Shown: positions 24,792 to 31,798 of the stretch, piece after piece | Position numbering within the stretch: the first letter of the stretch is position 1 | Layout: every line of letters begins with the position of its first letter | Assembly (NCBI RefSeq): GCF_001921205.1 | Contig: NZ_MSIE01000097.1 | Location: forward strand, 1 to 32,085 | Length of the DNA stretch: 32,085 nt | Origin: Actinophytocola xanthii | Lineage (GTDB): Bacteria; Actinomycetota; Actinomycetes; Mycobacteriales; Pseudonocardiaceae | Direction: 5' to 3' | Position numbers and translations under genes: made by a program | Notes under the pieces: generated by a model | What the model was told of the DNA's origin: nothing | Seen by the model: only the letters and a program-made list of their open reading frames with translations | Database searches by the model: none

Positions 24792-26196
24792 GGGTGAACT
24801 CGTCCAGCGTGATGTCCAGCAGCTCACACACCGCCCGCAGCTCCGCGCGGCGGTCGCCGGGGACGGCGTGGATGTGGTTGGCGCCGAAGCGGGACAGGAA
24901 CACCTCGGCCGGGGCGTCGAGCCGGGCGAAGGCGTGCGGCCACTCCGGTGTCGACATCTTCATCAGGGTCTCGGTCGTCGCCTCGTCGTAGTTCTCGAAC
25001 TCGCCCAGCATGAGCTGGAGCCGGTAGCGGCCGTCGTCGCGGGTCAGCCGGGCGAGGGTCATCTCACCGGGTGCGGCGACATGGTGCACCGACGCGCCGC
25101 CGGCCGGGAAGAAGAACACCTCCGGGTAGAGGTGGACCTTGGCGAGGTTCTCGGCCGGGTCGTCGCTGCGGGCGGCGTACCAGGTGGCGTGCTGGCCGGA
25201 GTTGCAGAGGTCCCAGATGTCGCGGTCGCCGTGGTAGTGGCGCACGTCGGCGAACAGCACCGGTGTCCCGGCCAGGTGCTTGAGGATCTGCATCGTCAGC
25301 GCACCGTCCATATCGGCCTCGGTGGCGCAGACGTGTGTCTCCTTGGGACCGTTCCAGTCGTACGGATCGTTGAGGAAGGCCTCGGCGACGTCCATCGTGG
25401 CGAAGTACTGGGTCAGCTCCGGCTGGCCCTTGATGCCGGTGAAGTCCAGGTTCCACTCGTCGATCAGCTCACGCATGGCGAGGTAGGAGCCGATCTGGCG
25501 TTCGAGGAGCTCCTCGGTGAGCTTGGCGCCGTCGTAGTGGACGTTGGCGTGCCGCTCGAGCCACTGCCGGGCCTTGGTCTTCTCCGCCTGGTCGGCCGCC
25601 TCGGCCCGGCGGACGATCTCCCACTGGTCGATCTCCTCGACGTCCACACCGAACAGTCGCTGCCACTGGTCGGTGTTGGCCACGGCGGTGTTCATGCCCA
25701 TCGGCCGTCCGCCGATTCGGCCGAAGGTCTGCCCGCGCAGCTTCGCCACCGCGCCCGCCGCGCCGGCACGCACGCCGATGGCCGCGACGAGGTCGGCGTC
25801 CTGGGGGTCGCCCCAGAGCCGGGTGTGCCGGCGGCCGACCTGGTCGAGTGCACCGCCGGCGGCCAGCATCCCGACCATGCCCGGCTGGACCGGGTCGATG
25901 TTGGCGAGCAGCAGGAGCGGGCCGGTGAGCTGGCCCGCCGCGAGCATGGTGAAGTGCGGGAAGGCCCAGACGCAGTAGTGCAGGACGGTCAGGTCGACCC
26001 GGGCGGCCTCGATCTCGCGGGCAAGCGAGGTGGCGAGGGTGTTCGAGGAGACCGGCTCGGCGACGCGGACGACCTCGTGGCCGGCCGCCTCCAGGCTCGC
26101 GACCAGCTTGTCCTCGTTGGTGCGGATGAACTCGGCGATGCCGCCGTGGACGTAGTCCCGCCCGTCCGAGATGTTGAGCACGCCGATCCGCGCCAC
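24784..26196 (-). CDS. L-fucose/L-arabinose isomerase-family protein
   Basis: A 470-residue cytoplasmic protein of the fucose/arabinose isomerase superfamily, which interconverts an aldose and a ketose with a divalent metal. Candidate metal and catalytic residues are Glu in THVCATEADMDGALTM, Asp/His in LFADVRHYHGDRDIWDLCN and His in GGASVHHVAAPGEM. The N-terminal VARIGVLNISDGRDYVH and DLTVLHYCVWAFPHF fit the Rossmann-like domain. The GTG at 26196 with GGGAGG upstream is preferred to a longer reading from 26211, which would overlap the operator. It is the first gene of a two-gene operon with the FGGY kinase and is preceded by a clear promoter and operator, so LacI repression is expected. Confidence 0.9.
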   Translation of the reverse strand: MARIGVLNISDGRDYVHGGIAEFIRTNEDKLVASLEAAGHEVVRVAEPVSSNTLATSLAREIEAARVDLTVLHYCVWAFPHFTMLAAGQLTGPLLLLANIDPVQPGMVGMLAAGGALDQVGRRHTRLWGDPQDADLVAAIGVRAGAAGAVAKLRGQTFGRIGGRPMGMNTAVANTDQWQRLFGVDVEEIDQWEIVRRAEAADQAEKTKARQWLERHANVHYDGAKLTEELLERQIGSYLAMRELIDEWNLDFTGIKGQPELTQYFATMDVAEAFLNDPYDWNGPKETHVCATEADMDGALTMQILKHLAGTPVLFADVRHYHGDRDIWDLCNSGQHATWYAARSDDPAENLAKVHLYPEVFFFPAGGASVHHVAAPGEMTLARLTRDDGRYRLQLMLGEFENYDEATTETLMKMSTPEWPHAFARLDAPAEVFLSRFGANHIHAVPGDRRAELRAVCELLDITLDEFTRG

Positions 26197-26213
26197 GCTG
26201 ACCTCCCACACTG

Positions 26214-26229
26214 GAGTAATCGTTTACTC
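26214..26229. promoter_or_regulatory. LacI-type operator of the sugar operon
   Basis: GAGTAATCGTTTACTC is a 16-bp palindrome in which seven of eight base pairs match, with the central CG typical of LacI-family sites. It begins just downstream of the -10 box of the isomerase promoter, so bound repressor would block initiation. Confidence 0.82.
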
Positions 26230-26231
26230 AG

Positions 26232-26260
26232 ACCGTATTCTCGGTCCCGACACGTGTCAA
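26232..26260 (-). promoter_or_regulatory. Promoter of the isomerase/kinase operon
   Basis: On the minus strand a perfect TTGACA (26255-26260) is followed after exactly 17 bp by TACGGT (26232-26237). The operator occupies the expected transcription start. The -35 lies in the perfect palindrome GACACGTGTC (26249-26258). Confidence 0.75.
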
Positions 26261-26275
26261 CCGCCCCGGTAGGGT
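26247..26275 (+). promoter_or_regulatory. Candidate promoter of the LacI-family gene
   Basis: CCGACA (26247-26252) and TAGGGT (26270-26275) are separated by 17 bp and face the regulator gene. The -35 overlaps the opposing -35, so the two promoters would compete. Confidence 0.4.
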
Positions 26276-26302
26276 CTGGCCCAGGCGTGAAAGTGAGGCT
26301 AG

Positions 26303-27295
26303 GTGGCAACGATCAGTGACGTCGCGTCCCGGGCGGGCGTGTCCACCGCGACCGTGTCCAGGGCGCTCAACGGGAAGTCCACAGTGGACCCGGAGCTCGT
26401 GGCGCGGGTGATCGCCGCCGCGCGGGAGCTGGGGTACCAGCCCAACGGACCGGCGCGGAACCTGCGCCGCCAGGAGGCCGCCGTCCTCGCGCTGATCATC
26501 AGCGACGTGGAGAACCCGTTCTTCACCGCGATCGCGCGCGGCGTGGAGGACGTCGCGCACAAGGTCGGGTACTCGGTGGTGCTCTGCAACGCCGACGAGA
26601 ACGCGGCCAAGGAGCGCCGCTACATCGACGTGGCCATCCAGGAGCGGGTGGCGGGCGTGATCATGTCGCCGACGTCGACGGCGACCAACATCGACCCGCT
26701 GGTCAACCGCTCGACGCCGGTGGTGGCCGTCGACCGGCCGCTGCCGGGGCATCCCAGCGACACCGTGCTGGTCGACACCCGGCTCGCGGCCAGGGAGGCG
26801 ACCGAGCACCTGCTGGCCCGGGGCTACCGGCGGATCGGCTGCGTCACCGGCCCGTCGGGCGTGCGGACCGCGGAGGACCGGCTCGCCGGCTACCGCGACG
26901 CGCTACGGGCGGCGAACCAGCGGGGCTCGACCCGACTGGTGCGCCGGACCGAGTTCCGGGCGCCGGGCGCGAACCGGGCGGCCCACGAGCTGCTGGCCCA
27001 ACCCGAGCCACCCGACGCGCTGCTGGTCGCGAACAGCGCGATGGCGATCGGGGCGCTGGGGGCGCTGGCCGAGCGCGGACTGCGGCCCGGACGCGACGTC
27101 GGCGTCGTCGCGTTCGACGACGTGCCCTGGGCGGCGCTGGTCGATCCCCCGCTGACGGTCGTCGCCCAGCCGGCCTACGAGATCGGCACGGTCGCGGCGC
27201 AGCTCCTGCTGGCCCGCGTCAACGACGGCGCCCGTCCCGCGACGACCACCACCCTCGCCGCGCGCCTGATCGAGCGCGGCAGCTCGCACCGCTGA
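26303..27295 (+). CDS. LacI-family transcriptional repressor of the sugar operon
   Basis: A 330-residue regulator with the N-terminal LacI helix-turn-helix (TISDVASRAGVSTATVSRAL) and hinge helix (PARNLRRQE). The periplasmic-binding-protein-like sugar domain follows (LALIISDVENPFFTAIARG, DVGVVAFDDVPWAAL). Known LacI-family proteins leave the operator when a sugar or sugar phosphate binds. The GTG at 26303 gives the correct domain start. It diverges from the isomerase gene with a 106-bp gap holding the operator, making it the obvious local regulator. The inducer is presumably the isomerase/kinase substrate. Confidence 0.94.
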   Translation: MATISDVASRAGVSTATVSRALNGKSTVDPELVARVIAAARELGYQPNGPARNLRRQEAAVLALIISDVENPFFTAIARGVEDVAHKVGYSVVLCNADENAAKERRYIDVAIQERVAGVIMSPTSTATNIDPLVNRSTPVVAVDRPLPGHPSDTVLVDTRLAAREATEHLLARGYRRIGCVTGPSGVRTAEDRLAGYRDALRAANQRGSTRLVRRTEFRAPGANRAAHELLAQPEPPDALLVANSAMAIGALGALAERGLRPGRDVGVVAFDDVPWAALVDPPLTVVAQPAYEIGTVAAQLLLARVNDGARPATTTTLAARLIERGSSHR

Positions 27296-27306
27296 GGCCC
27301 AATTTC

Positions 27307-27322
27307 AAGAAATCGATTACCC
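27307..27322. promoter_or_regulatory. Second LacI-operator-like site
   Basis: AAGAAATCGATTACCC shares 12 of 16 bases with the operator at 26214 in the same orientation, including the core AATCG. It lies 11 bp after the repressor gene and upstream of the next gene. Its own symmetry is limited to AATCGATT. Confidence 0.4.
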
Positions 27323-27366
27323 AGCATGATCCGCACGAACCCGCACGCTCGTGCTACCGTGAGGAC

Positions 27367-27951
27367 ATGCGCCCTTCCCTGAGCGAGATCCTCGCCAGGG
27401 CCGGCCTCCGGGTCGACCCCGAGGAGTTCCTCACCCTGGTGGAGGACGCCGCACGCCGCCTCTCCCCCGCCGACCCCGACCCGGCCGAGTACTTCGCCCC
27501 CGCGCAGCGCGCCGTGTTGAGCGACGTCGGGCTGGACCTGTCGCCGCGCCGCCCGGAGGAACGCGACTCGCGCGCCCGGGCCGTCGCCGCCCAGGCCGTG
27601 CTGCGCGACACGGCGCTCACCGTGGCCGGAGCCGCCGAACGCATCGGCGTGGACACCAGCCGGATCCGCCACCGCCTGGCCGAGAACCGCCTCAGCGGCT
27701 GGAAGGATCGGGGCGGCTGGCGCCTACCGGTGTGGCAGTTCACCAACACCTCGGTCCTCCCCGGCCTCGAAGCGGTCCTCCGAGCCACCCCCGACGACCA
27801 ACCACCCCTGGTCGTCGCCGCCTTCATGACCACCCCCCAGGCCGACCTCCTCCTCGGCCAGGACCCCACCACCCCCCGCGACTGGCTCCTCTCCTCCGGA
27901 GACCCCACCCGAGTAGCCCGCCTCATCGCGACGCTCGGCACCCCCGCCTGA
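27367..27951 (+). CDS. HTH protein resembling MbcA/ParS/Xre antitoxins, without a toxin gene
   Basis: A 194-residue protein. A helix-turn-helix is at about residues 78-108 (LTVAGAAERIGVDTSRIRHR), followed by KDRGGWRLPVWQF, as in excisionase-like DNA-binding proteins. The C-terminus (PRDWLLSSGDPTRVARLIAT) resembles the segment that binds RES-family toxins in MbcA/Xre-type antitoxins. No RES-domain toxin gene follows, so it may be an orphan or have another function. A TACCGT box ends 6 bp before the ATG, suggesting leaderless expression. The last 200 bp use unusually many CCC/ACC codons. The assignment is tentative. Confidence 0.7.
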   Translation: MRPSLSEILARAGLRVDPEEFLTLVEDAARRLSPADPDPAEYFAPAQRAVLSDVGLDLSPRRPEERDSRARAVAAQAVLRDTALTVAGAAERIGVDTSRIRHRLAENRLSGWKDRGGWRLPVWQFTNTSVLPGLEAVLRATPDDQPPLVVAAFMTTPQADLLLGQDPTTPRDWLLSSGDPTRVARLIATLGTPA

Positions 27952-28068
27952 ACCCTCTAGGCGCAGTGCCACGAGATCACCGCGGGTTGGCTGAGCAAGG
28001 CAATTGGACCCAGCTTCGCATTTTCTCAAGCTGACGGGTTGATTCAGCGATGTCATCGCCATTGAGTG

Positions 28069-29142
28069 TCACGTGCCCAGCCCACGACTTCGCCGCCACC
28101 ACAGCCCGAGTCCCACCGCGGCCGCGCCGAGCACCGCAAAGACGATTCGCAACACCAAATTCTGCCCGCTTGCGAGAATCGGTGGCAGAGCGATTGCGCT
28201 CGCTGCGCCGATACCGAGCGTGGGCGCGAACAGGGCTACCGAACGGGCCGGCCGGATCGACAGCGGTATCCGCACGGTCGGCCCCAGTGTCGGCTCCGCT
28301 GTCCTGATAACGAGCTCACCCCTGGCATGGCTCTCGCGAAACGGCGGGAACAGCCGGACCGGGATGACGTCGTAACGAGAGCGAATGACGATCTCCTGAT
28401 CGGTAACCACTTCAAGCGCTTCCGGCGCGGTCACACTGATCCTCGCCGGTTCTGTGAGCGGTTCGTGATGGAAGTGAGCGACGTTTAGAACGTACTCTGT
28501 CCCTGCCACGAACGGCACCGATCCGTTCTCGTCGGGTTGGACCTGCTTACTAGACTCGGTCTCGATCGAGGTCACGCGGAAATAGGTCCTGGCCCTCTGG
28601 TATGCGGGTACTGACGGGGTCAGGAAACGGACAAGTGTCTCGAAGTCCCGGCCTGCATCGTCGGTAGGAGCCACCAGTCCTTCGGGTGACCCACCTGTCG
28701 TCGCGTGCACCGCGTGGTCGGGGTTCGCCTCGACGAGCAACTGTCTCAAAGCGGTCGAGTACTGCTGCACCGCTGCCGCGCGTTCCGCCGAAGAGTTCTG
28801 TGGTCGATCCGCAAGGGGCAGGTATCTACTCAGCCTAAAGTAGACGATATAGGTGTTGCCTTCGACAAGCGTGCGCACGACGGTCCCCTGCCGCAAAGGG
28901 ATGAACACCGCTGGGTGAAACCCGGCCGCGTGCTGCAAAGAAAAATGAACAACGACTTCACATCCATCCAGCTCTTTTCTTTTCCAAAGCTCCCGCGTCT
29001 GGTTCGATATGTACTTCCCCTCATAGCGGAAGCGATGATGGATCCCAACCGGACTGGCCACGATGTCTATCGCGTCACTGATGTAGAGTTCCCTGATGTT
29101 CGAGGTGAACAGGTGGAGCCAAGAATCGCAGACGTCAGACAA
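28069..29142 (-). CDS. Unrecognised protein with two C-terminal membrane helices
   Basis: A 357-residue protein of no family I can name. The N-terminal ~120 residues (WLHLFTSNIRELYISDAIDI, FRYEGKYIS, VVHFSLQHAAGFHPAVF) look like a compact cytosolic domain. A Gly/Asp-rich linker follows, then a beta-rich, Ig-like stretch at about residues 195-295. Two hydrophobic helices follow near 302-322 and 329-348, with a basic end (WWRRSRGLG). The TTG at 29142 has GAGAG 6 nt upstream and overlaps the YunG gene by 8 bp. As the last gene of the operon, it may link the operon's output to the membrane; that is inference. Confidence 0.65.
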   Translation of the reverse strand: MSDVCDSWLHLFTSNIRELYISDAIDIVASPVGIHHRFRYEGKYISNQTRELWKRKELDGCEVVVHFSLQHAAGFHPAVFIPLRQGTVVRTLVEGNTYIVYFRLSRYLPLADRPQNSSAERAAAVQQYSTALRQLLVEANPDHAVHATTGGSPEGLVAPTDDAGRDFETLVRFLTPSVPAYQRARTYFRVTSIETESSKQVQPDENGSVPFVAGTEYVLNVAHFHHEPLTEPARISVTAPEALEVVTDQEIVIRSRYDVIPVRLFPPFRESHARGELVIRTAEPTLGPTVRIPLSIRPARSVALFAPTLGIGAASAIALPPILASGQNLVLRIVFAVLGAAAVGLGLWWRRSRGLGT

Positions 29143-29518
29143 TGTTCTCTCGCAACTCGAACTCCGCCGTCACCTGGGACAGCAGTCGTTCGTAGCGACT
29201 TCGCGTTTCAGAATTATTTAGCAGTCGCTCTCTCTGTTGCACACTGACGTCGGTCGGAACAAACCGAGAAAACTGCTCCCTGGTCAGGTCGATGTCACCG
29301 TCGGGCAGGCGGTTCCAGTAGTGTGAAACCGTTCCAACCTTCGCTCGAATCAGGTCCCCACCGAGATACTCCTGGATGACAAGAGCGGTCACCGCGCACT
29401 GACCGAGTGCTGGATTGCCCGAGGACCACGCGGGATCTACGGAGGTCGCTGCCGACCACCGGCTGCGCAGTGCCGCGAACAGTCGCTGCCTGCTGACCTC
29501 GCCACTTCCCTCGGCCAC
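29135..29518 (-). CDS. YunG-family protein
   Basis: A 127-residue protein matching the YunG family by the run NPALGQCAVTALVIQEYLGG, then TVSHYWNRLPDGDIDLTREQF. The conserved Cys and His suggest a papain-like or transglutaminase-like arrangement, but no activity is established for the family as far as I know. The GTG at 29518 lies 19 bp after the nucleotidyltransferase stop, in the same operon; the C-terminus overlaps the next gene by 8 bp. Members occur widely in bacteria as small cytoplasmic proteins, often annotated hypothetical. Confidence 0.75.
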   Translation of the reverse strand: MAEGSGEVSRQRLFAALRSRWSAATSVDPAWSSGNPALGQCAVTALVIQEYLGGDLIRAKVGTVSHYWNRLPDGDIDLTREQFSRFVPTDVSVQQRERLLNNSETRSRYERLLSQVTAEFELRENIV

Positions 29519-29536
29519 CGTCCGAGTATAGCGAGG

Positions 29537-30229
29537 TCAACCAGTAGGACCAACCCCTGTTCGCCACGAGCGGTAATGGGCAACGGCTGCCCGCAATTCG
29601 GGACTCAATGATCCATTCGCTATCCGAGAGAGCGTTACACAGGACACATCTGCGATGTGAAGGTCCTGGATCGTCAGACCGATTCGCAGGCTGTGGTCGA
29701 CGACGCGCCGCAGAAGTGCGGCGACAATTTCCGGCGCAGCATCCCAACCTGCTTCGAGCAGGCGGGTCCTTCCGCGCAGGAGATCACGGTAGCCGTCGTT
29801 CGGATCTATGACCGTTGCGCAGTTGAGGGGCAACGCGAGCGAGTTGCCCGACATGTCCGCACACTTGAGTGCGTCTGGCAAGGTCAACGCGACTCTGGAT
29901 GGTGAGGCTGGCGGGAATATATCTACGGTGATGCCATCTCCCAACTCCACGCGTGGATTGCCGAAGAGCGTCTCACCCAGCACGTATCTATTGCGCAGGT
30001 CGGATGCCAACTTGCTGATATCGCCGGTGTAGATCAAGTCGATATCCCGTACGTCATCAGCCGCCCGACCCAGGACGAAGTCTCGCACCGCGCCGCCGGT
30101 GACGAAGGCCTGGTCCGGGTCGAGGCGGTTGAGTAGGTCGCTGGCACGCACGAACCTTTTCGTTCTTAGTAACCATCTTTGCCAGTGCGCGGTGGACAAC
30201 GCCAGATCACGACCCGTCAAGTTCATCAT
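29537..30229 (-). CDS. Poly(A)-polymerase/CCA-type nucleotidyltransferase, head domain only
   Basis: About 230 residues with the class II nucleotidyltransferase signature AFVTGGAVRDFVLG, followed by the two metal-binding aspartates Asp62 and Asp64 in VRDIDLIY. The later segment DGITVDIFPP supplies the third acidic residue. The fold transfers nucleotides to RNA, proteins or small molecules. True CCA-adding enzymes are about 400 or more residues with RNA-binding neck, body and tail domains; these are missing or minimal here, so a tRNA role is unlikely. I start at tandem ATGs (30229/30226), overlapping the HD gene by about 20 bp; a reading from 30421 adds a Cys/Trp-rich stretch that looks non-coding. 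The substrate is unknown. Confidence 0.75.
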   Translation of the reverse strand: MMNLTGRDLALSTAHWQRWLLRTKRFVRASDLLNRLDPDQAFVTGGAVRDFVLGRAADDVRDIDLIYTGDISKLASDLRNRYVLGETLFGNPRVELGDGITVDIFPPASPSRVALTLPDALKCADMSGNSLALPLNCATVIDPNDGYRDLLRGRTRLLEAGWDAAPEIVAALLRRVVDHSLRIGLTIQDLHIADVSCVTLSRIANGSLSPELRAAVAHYRSWRTGVGPTG

Positions 30230-30848
30230 CCGCGAAAAGGTGGGGACGCTTCGCAAACTCGGCGCACAGTTCGACAAAGATCGGCAGTAGTTTTGGGAAG
30301 GCTTCAGCGATCTTGGCATTTGCGGCCCGCTCCGTAGCGGCGTATTCGGCCCAGGTCCGCCGCAACGGGTGCGCATCCGCCAACAGCACCATCGCGTGTG
30401 GCAGCAGTTTGTCCATCGCATAGACGAATCTGCTCTCCGGCTCGTCGCCGGCGTAGTACGCGCGAAGCCGGTCGACCAGCCAGGGGAACTGGTCCTGGTT
30501 CTCGACGATGATCCGCTCGAACGCTTGAGCCTCCCTCACGCTCTTCGTGGCCTTGTCCACTGTTTCGGCATACACAGAAGTGTCGCCTGCATACACCTCC
30601 ACAAAATCGTGCACGAGGGCGTATTGAGCGACCAGTCCGACGTCCAAGGTCGCGTCTATCAGCGGCGCAAAACAGCAGGAGGCCACGCCCAGAGAGAACG
30701 AGTGCTCGGCATCGTTCTCTAGGCGGCCTCGACCGTCAGGAACGAAGACCGTTCGATTTATCCCGCACATCGGAACGACGACGTTCCTCATCAGCTCAAG
30801 CAGGGACTGCGCGGACGGCCGGGCCTCCTCCTGATTGGTCGACGTCAT
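30207..30848 (-). CDS. HD-domain phosphohydrolase (YfbR/HDDC2-like)
   Basis: A 213-residue HD-superfamily metal-dependent phosphohydrolase. Metal ligands visible are His49 in ENDAEHSFSL, the His80-Asp81 pair in ALVHDFVEVYAGDT and Asp146 in YAMDKLLPH. The spacing and the HDFVE..AGDT motif match the HD_3 group, which includes 5'-nucleotidases such as YfbR. The ATG at 30848 overlaps the upstream gene's stop as ATGA, so it is translationally coupled; the longer reading to 30941 is rejected. Neighbouring a nucleotidyltransferase, it may remove or recycle the nucleotide that enzyme uses; that is inference. Confidence 0.82.
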   Translation of the reverse strand: MTSTNQEEARPSAQSLLELMRNVVVPMCGINRTVFVPDGRGRLENDAEHSFSLGVASCCFAPLIDATLDVGLVAQYALVHDFVEVYAGDTSVYAETVDKATKSVREAQAFERIIVENQDQFPWLVDRLRAYYAGDEPESRFVYAMDKLLPHAMVLLADAHPLRRTWAEYAATERAANAKIAEAFPKLLPIFVELCAEFAKRPHLFADDELDGS

Positions 30849-31798
30849 GTGCGCTTCACTCGAAGGTACGCGTTGGGCAGAACGGTGACCATTCGATGGA
30901 CAAGTGGCTGCGCGCACCGACTGGTGGAGCGAGCTAGCCACACTATTGGTGGAGTTTCGAGCATCTGCCCGATCGTACCGGTCATCACACGCCGGGTGGA
31001 GTACAGGCCCTGCTCATCGTACTGGTACGTCATCGGAGTGAGCGCAAACGGAACAAATCCAGCAGACCGCAGTGATGCTCCGTCGAACCCAAGCAAAGGG
31101 TTGAGCGCGGTGATGAACACGTCTGAGTTCCAACAACGTCTCAGCTCACGCGCCGACCAGGCGATCAACCTGCTGACGAGGTTCATAGGCAGTTCAACTG
31201 TCGCCGTGGATCTCGTCAGGACGAGTACGCTCTCCGGAGCCAACTGGCGTCGTCCGTGGGTGGCGTTAGTCAAGGCATCGAGCAGGTACTCGCGATCACA
31301 AGGAGAGAAGGAGAGACACAGGGCCGGGACATCGGTGTTTGGCGCGAAAGCGCCGACATGCACAACGGTGTCCGCGCGCTCGCAGTGGAGGTAATGTACC
31401 TCCCGCTGAAGCCATAGTCCGATCTCTCCAGGGACGGAACCGAGGCGCGGTTGCTCGGAGCGCGTGATCCGGCTGAGGGAGAGGTCGGGCAACGCCCCGC
31501 CAGCCGCGAGGTGACGATAGACCTCATCGGTCCGGCGGAAACGCTTGTCGAGACGAGCGGTGAGCATCCGTGTGGCTGTCTCCGGTGACGCGGTGATCGC
31601 TTGCCTGCTCAGTGCCGGGATGTGCAGTCGACACTGCTGCTCGGCATAGTTCTCGGGAAGTTGGAGGGCGTCCCATGCTGGCGGAGAATTCCGAGACACC
31701 ACGGCGGCGAACCGCTCGACGAACGGATCTCGGGTGACCCGCAGGAGTTCCTTCCACTGGTCCCGAGGAGACAAGCTGGGCGAACGTCCGTCAGTCAT
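30845..31798 (-). CDS. GNAT-like protein of unknown substrate, first gene of the five-gene operon
   Basis: A 317-residue protein I cannot name. The C-terminal half has GNAT-like or Mom-like character: a beta strand plus helix (NLVSRLIAWSARELRRCW), then NPLLGFDGASLRSAGF and YQYDEQGLYSTRR. The last two resemble the closing part of acyltransferase-like proteins that end N..LGF.G...R..GF. The N-terminal ~110 residues are helical and polar. ATG 31798 has GGACGGGGGAAC upstream, a good ribosome site. It is translationally coupled to the HD gene by ATGA. The GNAT assignment is from pattern only and is uncertain; a DNA- or RNA-modifying acyltransferase is one reading. Confidence 0.62.
   Translation of the reverse strand: MTDGRSPSLSPRDQWKELLRVTRDPFVERFAAVVSRNSPPAWDALQLPENYAEQQCRLHIPALSRQAITASPETATRMLTARLDKRFRRTDEVYRHLAAGGALPDLSLSRITRSEQPRLGSVPGEIGLWLQREVHYLHCERADTVVHVGAFAPNTDVPALCLSFSPCDREYLLDALTNATHGRRQLAPESVLVLTRSTATVELPMNLVSRLIAWSARELRRCWNSDVFITALNPLLGFDGASLRSAGFVPFALTPMTYQYDEQGLYSTRRVMTGTIGQMLETPPIVWLARSTSRCAQPLVHRMVTVLPNAYLRVKRT

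Noticed and set aside
22575-24797. A 740-residue plus-strand open frame over the XRE regulator and the kinase
   Set aside because: It crosses the genuine regulator in another frame and is antisense to the FGGY kinase; composition is low-complexity Arg/Pro.
30230-30421. A 64-residue N-terminal extension of the nucleotidyltransferase
   Set aside because: It is Cys/Trp/Arg-rich, overlaps the HD gene's coding sequence and lacks similarity to the family; tandem ATGs at 30229/30226 give the family's normal start.
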